Both the position numbers and the translations under genes were made by a program. Below are positions 59,329-64,000 of a stretch of 64,000 nt of DNA, in pieces (position 1 is the stretch's first letter; every line of letters begins with the position of its first letter). Origin of the DNA: Haladaptatus sp. R4 (lineage in GTDB: Archaea > Halobacteriota > Halobacteria > Halobacteriales > Haladaptataceae); NCBI RefSeq assembly GCF_001625445.1, contig NZ_LWHG01000011.1, positions 310,001 to 374,000 on the forward strand, in the 5' to 3' direction. A model generated the notes under the pieces. That model did not search any database. It was not told the origin of the DNA and worked only from the letters and a program-made list of their open reading frames with translations.

Positions 59329-60056
59329 TCCTGGATCAACTCTTCCTCGGCCTCCCGTCGCATCTCCTCGGCTTCCTCGGCGAGCTTTTCGGCCTCTTCG
59401 TCCTCACCCAACTCCTCCAGCGCGCGGGCCTTCTCCTCGATGACCTGCGCGTTCCGGAAGCCGAGGCGAATCGCGTTGTCGAAGCAGTTCACCGAATCCT
59501 CGACCAGTCCGCGTTCGAGCAGGAAGAAGCCGCGGTTGAACCACGCTTGCGGGAACCGCTGATCGATCTCGACCGCCCGCTCGGAGTGTTCGAGCGCCTG
59601 CTCCGTTCGGCCGGATTCCCAGAGCGCGTACGCGAGGTTCGTCTCCGCCGTCGCGGCGTGTTCGCTGTCGTCGTCGATGTGCAGCGCTTCGCGGTATGCG
59701 CCGATGGCCTCGTCCCACTCCTCCAGTTCTGCGTGGGCAACGCCTTTGTTCGCCCACGCTTCCTGTGCGTCGAGGGAGTCCTCGTCGGCGAACCGCGCCG
59801 CCCGCTCGAACGTCTCGGTCGCCTGCTCGAAGCGGTTGATCTGCATGTAGCTCAGCCCGACCTCCATGAGGTCGGAAACCGAAACCCTGTCCCGCGGAAT
59901 CGCCTGCTGGTCGAGGAGGTCGGTCACGACTCGGGAGTCCACCGGGTCCACCTCGTCCGGATTCACTTCGAGTTCCGGCGGGTCCAAGTCGAACTCATCG
60001 TACGGGTCGTCGAAGCCTTGTCCCTCGGAGAATTTGTGACTTCGCTCGTCGGTCAT
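59325..60056 (-). CDS. tetratricopeptide-repeat protein
   Basis: A 243-residue protein: an acidic disordered N-terminus (about 1-60) and four or so TPR units (AWANKGVAHAELEEWDEAIG; TNLAYALWESGRTEQALEHS; WFNRGFFLLERGLVEDSVNC), then an E-rich helix. A likely protein-interaction scaffold. The start ATG at 60056 avoids a hydrophobic out-of-character extension. It lies 117 nt downstream of the orc1/cdc6 stop in the same direction. Confidence 0.85.
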   Translation of the reverse strand: MTDERSHKFSEGQGFDDPYDEFDLDPPELEVNPDEVDPVDSRVVTDLLDQQAIPRDRVSVSDLMEVGLSYMQINRFEQATETFERAARFADEDSLDAQEAWANKGVAHAELEEWDEAIGAYREALHIDDDSEHAATAETNLAYALWESGRTEQALEHSERAVEIDQRFPQAWFNRGFFLLERGLVEDSVNCFDNAIRLGFRNAQVIEEKARALEELGEDEEAEKLAEEAEEMRREAEEELIQE

Positions 60057-60172
60057 TACATCCCGCTTGGTGCGGCGCACTGTTAAGGACTGCGCCACGA
60101 GGACGGCGAGAATCGAGATTCTGGGATGGTAGCCACTGAAGGGCGTTCCAATCAAAATCAACCCCCTCCCTT

Positions 60173-61303
60173 TCAGTCGTCCAATCGCGCCAACACGGCT
60201 TCCGGATCGTAGCGCAGCGACAGCGACCGCGACCGCCCGCGGCCATCGACGTTGGTGTAGGTGGCGTCGATGATGCCGAGTTGGTCGAGTTTGTTGATGA
60301 TCTCCGAGTAGCGAGTGTAGCCCAAGTCGGTCTGGTCGTGGAACACGTCGTACACCTCACCCGCCTGCTCGCCGTCGTGTTCGGCGATGACGCGGACGAG
60401 GGTGACCTCGTGATCGCTCAGTGCGTGCAGGCTGTGCGAGAGGTGGACGAACTTGGACTTCTCGTAGGCGTCCTCCACGTCCTGCGAACTCACGGTTCGA
60501 CTGGCGCGCATCTCGGCGTTCAGCCCCGCCCGCCGGAGCAGATCGATGCCGACGCGCAGGTCGCCGCTCTCGGACGTGAGTTCCGCGACGCGCTCCAGCA
60601 CGTCGGGGCCGATGACGCCGTCGTGGAATCCACGCTTGACGCGCTCGCCGAGGATGTCGATTATCTCCTGGCGGTCGTACACCGGGAAGTACACGTCCTC
60701 GGGCCTGAAGACGCTCTGGACGCGGGTGTCCAGTTCCTCGATGACGTCGAGGTTGAGGTCGGACGAGATGACGAGAACGCCGATCTTCGCCCCGCTGTGG
60801 GCCTCGTGAGCGCGGAGGAGCGAATACAGCGTGTCCGACGCCTCTCCCTCGTAGAACAGGTAGTTCACGTCGTCCAGCGCGACGACCAGCACCTCGTCCT
60901 CCTCCACCAGTTTGTCCGTAATTTGTCGGAACAGCTTCTTGAACGAAATGCCGCTGGACGGCGGTTCGTAGTCGAAGATACCCTCGAAGATGCGCGAGAA
61001 AATCGCATAGCGCGTCGAATCGACCTGACAGTTGACGCGAACCGTCCGTACGTCCGTCTGGGCCGATAGTTCGTCGAACAACTTCTGGACGGACGTCGTC
61101 TTGCCAGTCCCCGGCGGCCCGCGTGCCATCACGTTGAGTGGACGCGACCCGCGAACTGCTGGCCGAAGCGCGTATTGGAGGCTCTGTGTTTGGGATTCGC
61201 GGTGTTTGAACGTCTCCGGAATATAATCGATTTCGAAGACGTGCTCCTCGCGGAACACCGACTCGTCCCACGACAACATCCCCTCCTCGGGGTCGTCTGC
61301 CAT
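60173..61303 (-). CDS. Orc1/Cdc6 family replication initiator
   Basis: A 376-residue AAA+ protein: Walker A GPPGTGKTTSVQKLF, Walker B VVALDDVNYLFYEG, sensor 1 VISSDLNL and a C-terminal winged helix (DLGYTRYSEIINKLDQLGI). It binds ORB elements at origins. I found no ORB-like repeat (a TTCCA...GGAAA...GGGG-type motif) in the 100 bp upstream, so this paralogue may not mark an active origin. The ATG at 61303 is chosen. Confidence 0.88.
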   Translation of the reverse strand: MADDPEEGMLSWDESVFREEHVFEIDYIPETFKHRESQTQSLQYALRPAVRGSRPLNVMARGPPGTGKTTSVQKLFDELSAQTDVRTVRVNCQVDSTRYAIFSRIFEGIFDYEPPSSGISFKKLFRQITDKLVEEDEVLVVALDDVNYLFYEGEASDTLYSLLRAHEAHSGAKIGVLVISSDLNLDVIEELDTRVQSVFRPEDVYFPVYDRQEIIDILGERVKRGFHDGVIGPDVLERVAELTSESGDLRVGIDLLRRAGLNAEMRASRTVSSQDVEDAYEKSKFVHLSHSLHALSDHEVTLVRVIAEHDGEQAGEVYDVFHDQTDLGYTRYSEIINKLDQLGIIDATYTNVDGRGRSRSLSLRYDPEAVLARLDD

Positions 61304-61378
61304 CACTTTCACCACGCTCCCGTAGCTACTTAATCCTTCGCCAGCGACAAAAGAGGTCGAACACAGGCGTTTGAGCTA

Positions 61379-61537
61379 TCAGATCTGCTCTATTGCTCCT
61401 TGGACGTCATTTCTGTCCATCGACATACCGTGCTTTTCCTGGGCGTGTTCTTGCACCATATCGATGATTTCTTGCTCGTCGTTCGCCCGTACCATAAAGT
61501 CACAATCCTGTTGCGTACATTCGAATTCTTGTGCCAT
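61379..61537 (-). CDS. DUF1059 small protein
   Basis: A 52-residue protein: MAQEFECTQQDCDFMVRAND then EIIDMVQEHAQEKHGMSM. The C-x4-C pair and the H-A-x-x-x-H helix are the DUF1059 pattern, probably a small zinc site. The ATG at 61537 is chosen over upstream frames. Function unknown. Confidence 0.8.
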   Translation of the reverse strand: MAQEFECTQQDCDFMVRANDEQEIIDMVQEHAQEKHGMSMDRNDVQGAIEQI

Positions 61538-61636
61538 GATGAATCTCCCCCCGTTTCGGGGCACAAACGGGAACGGTATACTGATAGGTAACCGTTCTGG
61601 CTGTCGAAACGAGGAGAAGCGGTCAATCACGCTCGC

Positions 61637-61909
61637 TCACAGGACCTGTAACACGAGGCCAGCAGTGGATAGCACCGCCCCCAGAACGGCACAGTAAGTC
61701 AGTGGGCTTTTGGCGGCGGGTCCCCCCGCCTCGTCCGGCCGAAGCGTACCGTAAATGCCACCGACTATGATTCCGAGGGCGGCGACGCCGGTCACGAGCG
61801 ATACGACGGTGAGGGGTCCCGGAAGCGATTCGGCGACCCACCGTATCGAGACGCTGATTCCGTACACCGCAAGAGCGACCCAAAAAACCCGAGACGAGGA
61901 CATGTACAT
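61637..61909 (-). CDS. three-helix hypothetical membrane protein
   Basis: A 90-residue membrane protein: helix 1 (FWVALAVYGISVSIRWVAE), helix 2 (LTVVSLVTGVAALGIIVGGI) and helix 3 (SPLTYCAVLGAVLSTAGLVL). Start at 61909 or 61903. I cannot identify the family. Confidence 0.65.
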   Translation of the reverse strand: MYMSSSRVFWVALAVYGISVSIRWVAESLPGPLTVVSLVTGVAALGIIVGGIYGTLRPDEAGGPAAKSPLTYCAVLGAVLSTAGLVLQVL

Positions 61910-61972
61910 CTAATTCTCCAGCCAACCGAAAGTATATTCCGGAGGGTCACATCCCGCAGTTGGCGACGACCC

Positions 61973-63946
61973 CTAACCGAACTTCTCCAACAGGCGCTCG
62001 TAAAAGCCGTTTTCGCCTCCGTCGGCCAGTTTCTCCACGATGAGTTCGGGTGTCGAACGAGCGAGGTGGTCCTTGACCGGCGAGCGCTCCACCACGAGTT
62101 CGCCGTCGACCAACCCTTTCGCTTCGATTCCGTCGACCGCGACGTCGTAGTTCGCCACGGCCCGAATCTCGTCGGCGAGGTGTGAGACGAATACGCCGGT
62201 CACGTCGCGCTCGCCGAGTTCCTCCAGAATCCCCGCGATGATCTTCGCGCTCGCGCCCGGTTCGGTGATGCTTTCGAGTTCGTCCACCAGCACGAGTCTA
62301 CCCGTCTCCCCGTCGGCGAGGGCGGCGAACTGTCGGAGCGTGCTCTCGAACGCGCCAGCGTCCAAGGTACCCTGCGTCTTCCCGTGGTAGTGCAGTTCCT
62401 CGAATCGCCGCAGTCGAACCGATTCAGCGGGAACTGGCAGGCCCATGTGGGCGAGGATGACGACGAGCGCCACCAGATCCAGCGTCGACGTCTTCCCGCC
62501 GCTGTTGACGCCCGAGAGCAGTGCCACACCGGAAACGCCGTAATCGACAGGGTCCACGTCCTCGAACGCCACGTCGAGGAGCGGCGAGCGCCCGCCGACG
62601 ATGTCGAAGCCGTCCCCGTCGAAATCGGGCATCGTGCAGTCGAAGTCGCGGGCGAACCGTGCGACGGCCAACTCGACATCCAGTTCGAGCGCGGCGCGAA
62701 CCAGTTCCCTCGCCGCCTCCCGTTCGTCCGCGAGTTCACGCGCGAGTTCGCGCTTGTGTCGCGCCGCGCGGCGTGATTTCTCCGCCGTCAGTTGCTCCCG
62801 AAGCCGCGAAATCACGCCCTCGTCGTGTTCGACGGGAAACGTCGGGTCGTCCGAGAACGCCTGTCGAGCGAGTTCGGATTCGCCCGCGTCCAGCGCCAGC
62901 GTCTCGATCAGATGCTCGCGGGCGGCGTCAACCGCGGCGTCGTACTCGTCGTTCAGTTCGCGCGAGAGGAGCGAATCCACCCCCGCGCCGCGTTCGACCA
63001 GCGAGAGCAGGTCGGAGCCTTCGATGGTCACGTCCTGCTCCCGAATCGCCTCGCGGAGTCGGTCGTTGGCGACGTTTTCGGCCATCGAGACGCCAGCGTC
63101 CAGATCCGAAATCGCGTCGGTCAACCGGGAGAGTTCCTCGTCGCCCGTCACGCCGCCGTCCGCGGTGACGCGGGCCAACGCGGATTCGAGTCCGTCGATG
63201 TCGAGCGGTGCGTCCAATCCCGCGACGCGATGAACCTCGGCGGCCGCGAGCAACGTCTCCCGATTCTCGGCGAAGAAGGCCAGCGGTCGTTCGGGAACGA
63301 GTTCCACCGGGGTGTCCAACGCGTCGGGTTCGACGCGAACGTCGCCGTCGATGGCGACGCCCGTGAACGCCTCGTCCAGCGCGACGACGGTCGAGTAGCC
63401 ACGTGCGAGTTCCGCCAGTTCACGCGTGTCCTCCACGACCTCTATCGGCAGTTCCGGGATCGACTCGCGCGCTTCCGCGTACCGTTCGGCATCTGTCGTC
63501 GCCAGACAGCGGTCGTTGACTCGAACCCCCCGCGGACTCGATAGCGGTTCGACGCCCGCCAGCGCGTCGCGTACGTCGGCCGTCGGCGTTCGGTCCATCG
63601 CCCGACGGGTGAACTCGTGGACCTCCTCGATTCGGGACGCGGTGGAACTCGGGTACAGCGTTTCGAGGCGCTTCTCGGCGTACGTCGTGGCGGCGCGCGT
63701 TTGCACCAAGGAAAGCACGTCGCGGTACAGTTCGCGCGCTCTATCGGTTGCGAGAAAGCCACCGCCGTCGTCGTGTCGAATTCTGATGGCACCGCGCGCG
63801 ATGGCGGCGGCGCGTCCTTCCGTGATGCCCGGCGCTCGCGCGAGCGTGGCGACGTCGCCGGTCTCCAGCGCTCGCTCGGCGTTATCCAGTTCCGCGAGCG
63901 CGTCGGCCGTCTTCGCACCGACGCCGGGTACCGCCTCGAACTCCAT
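61973..63946 (-). CDS. archaeal MutS2-like ATPase
   Basis: A 657-residue protein: an N-terminal helix-hairpin-helix (FEAVPGVGAKTADALAELDN), a long helical clamp/lever region, and a C-terminal MutS ATPase with Walker A LLSGVNSGGKTSTLD, Walker B GRLVLVDELESITEPGASA and the H-loop VFVSHLADEI. It lacks the MutS mismatch domain and the Smr nuclease tail of bacterial MutS2. Its role is probably recombination or stalled-ribosome/DNA-structure processing rather than mismatch repair. The ATG at 63946 is chosen. Confidence 0.85.
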   Translation of the reverse strand: MEFEAVPGVGAKTADALAELDNAERALETGDVATLARAPGITEGRAAAIARGAIRIRHDDGGGFLATDRARELYRDVLSLVQTRAATTYAEKRLETLYPSSTASRIEEVHEFTRRAMDRTPTADVRDALAGVEPLSSPRGVRVNDRCLATTDAERYAEARESIPELPIEVVEDTRELAELARGYSTVVALDEAFTGVAIDGDVRVEPDALDTPVELVPERPLAFFAENRETLLAAAEVHRVAGLDAPLDIDGLESALARVTADGGVTGDEELSRLTDAISDLDAGVSMAENVANDRLREAIREQDVTIEGSDLLSLVERGAGVDSLLSRELNDEYDAAVDAAREHLIETLALDAGESELARQAFSDDPTFPVEHDEGVISRLREQLTAEKSRRAARHKRELARELADEREAARELVRAALELDVELAVARFARDFDCTMPDFDGDGFDIVGGRSPLLDVAFEDVDPVDYGVSGVALLSGVNSGGKTSTLDLVALVVILAHMGLPVPAESVRLRRFEELHYHGKTQGTLDAGAFESTLRQFAALADGETGRLVLVDELESITEPGASAKIIAGILEELGERDVTGVFVSHLADEIRAVANYDVAVDGIEAKGLVDGELVVERSPVKDHLARSTPELIVEKLADGGENGFYERLLEKFG

Positions 63947-64000
63947 TCGCTCCGTGATATTGCGGCATACATAAAAAACGTTCCCGACGCGCATCGATCG

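Noticed and set aside
61304-61378. Possible replication origin next to the Orc1/Cdc6 gene
   Set aside because: The intergenic sequence is short and has no paired ORB-like repeats or AT-rich unwinding stretch visible by eye.
1-64000. CRISPR arrays, rRNA, tRNA and prophage structural genes
   Set aside because: None was seen on either strand; no regularly spaced repeats or conserved RNA cores are present.

Overview
The window is one contiguous stretch of haloarchaeal (class Halobacteria) chromosome. The evidence is: very acidic proteins throughout; high-GC codon use; many short leaderless promoters with a TTTAWA-type box about 25-30 nt before the ATG; archaeal information-processing genes (RadA, RFC small subunit, Orc1/Cdc6, NMD3, an archaeal-type AlaRS, a MutS2-like ATPase); Tat-type signal peptides on most secreted proteins; and several small families known to me only from haloarchaea (DUF5784, DUF5786, DUF5789, PspAB, DUF7344). 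A Haladaptatus-like genus is my guess from general resemblance and is not proven. I see no rRNA, tRNA, CRISPR array or prophage.

Layout. 0-14.7 kb: a PHP-domain gene cut by the left edge, small conserved haloarchaeal genes, a secreted four-part nuclease (two DUF4350-like domains around a thermonuclease domain, then a lamin-tail domain), an MFS exporter, a decayed site-2 protease/CBS gene, a Na+/H+ antiporter with two UspA-like domains, a DinG/XPD-like helicase, and a Tat-exported peptidoglycan-type amidase with SH3-like repeats. 14.9-19.1 kb: a frameshifted DUF2891 gene, the overlapping nmd3/taw2 pair and a sugar-nucleotide epimerase-like gene. 19.2-20.9 kb: a solo TnpB element with right-end/guide-RNA-like sequence, plus a second orphan right end. 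20.9-28.6 kb: htpX, a DsrE-like lipoprotein, pspAB, radA, a sufU scaffold, a frameshifted MFS exporter with its wHTH neighbour, a frameshifted MOSC gene and a phosphotransferase. 29-31 kb: glutaryl-CoA-dehydrogenase-like enzyme and a UPF0175/PIN toxin-antitoxin pair. 31-40.6 kb: regulators, a glutamine amidotransferase, an acyl-CoA-synthetase-like protein with an internal frame excursion, an alpha/beta hydrolase without a nucleophile serine, an HD phosphohydrolase, and an HxlR-linked DrrAB-type ABC exporter with a palindromic operator candidate. 40.9-46.1 kb: a redox and metal block (DoxX, wHTH, SCO1/SenC, TlpA, CcdA, NiCoT nickel/cobalt permease). 47-64 kb: Zn alcohol dehydrogenase, alaS, an ABC-2 transporter, rfcS, a frameshifted bactofilin-like gene, an HD protein, a DsbA-like protein, sufS, TPR/DUF424, orc1/cdc6, small proteins and the MutS2-like ATPase.

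Functional themes. (1) Secreted attack or scavenging: the extracellular nuclease and the murein-type amidase both carry Tat-type leaders, in an organism with no murein of its own. (2) Extracytoplasmic thiol/copper chemistry: the sco-tlpA-ccdA operon fits cytochrome oxidase or cytochrome c maturation. (3) Membrane stress: htpX with pspAB. (4) Fe-S assembly: sufU and sufS, about 33 kb apart. A striking feature is the number of otherwise well-conserved genes broken by a single-base indel (S2P-CBS, DUF2891, MFS, MOSC, bactofilin, plus a compensated pair in the AMP-binding gene). This looks more like draft-assembly error than real decay, but only reads can decide.
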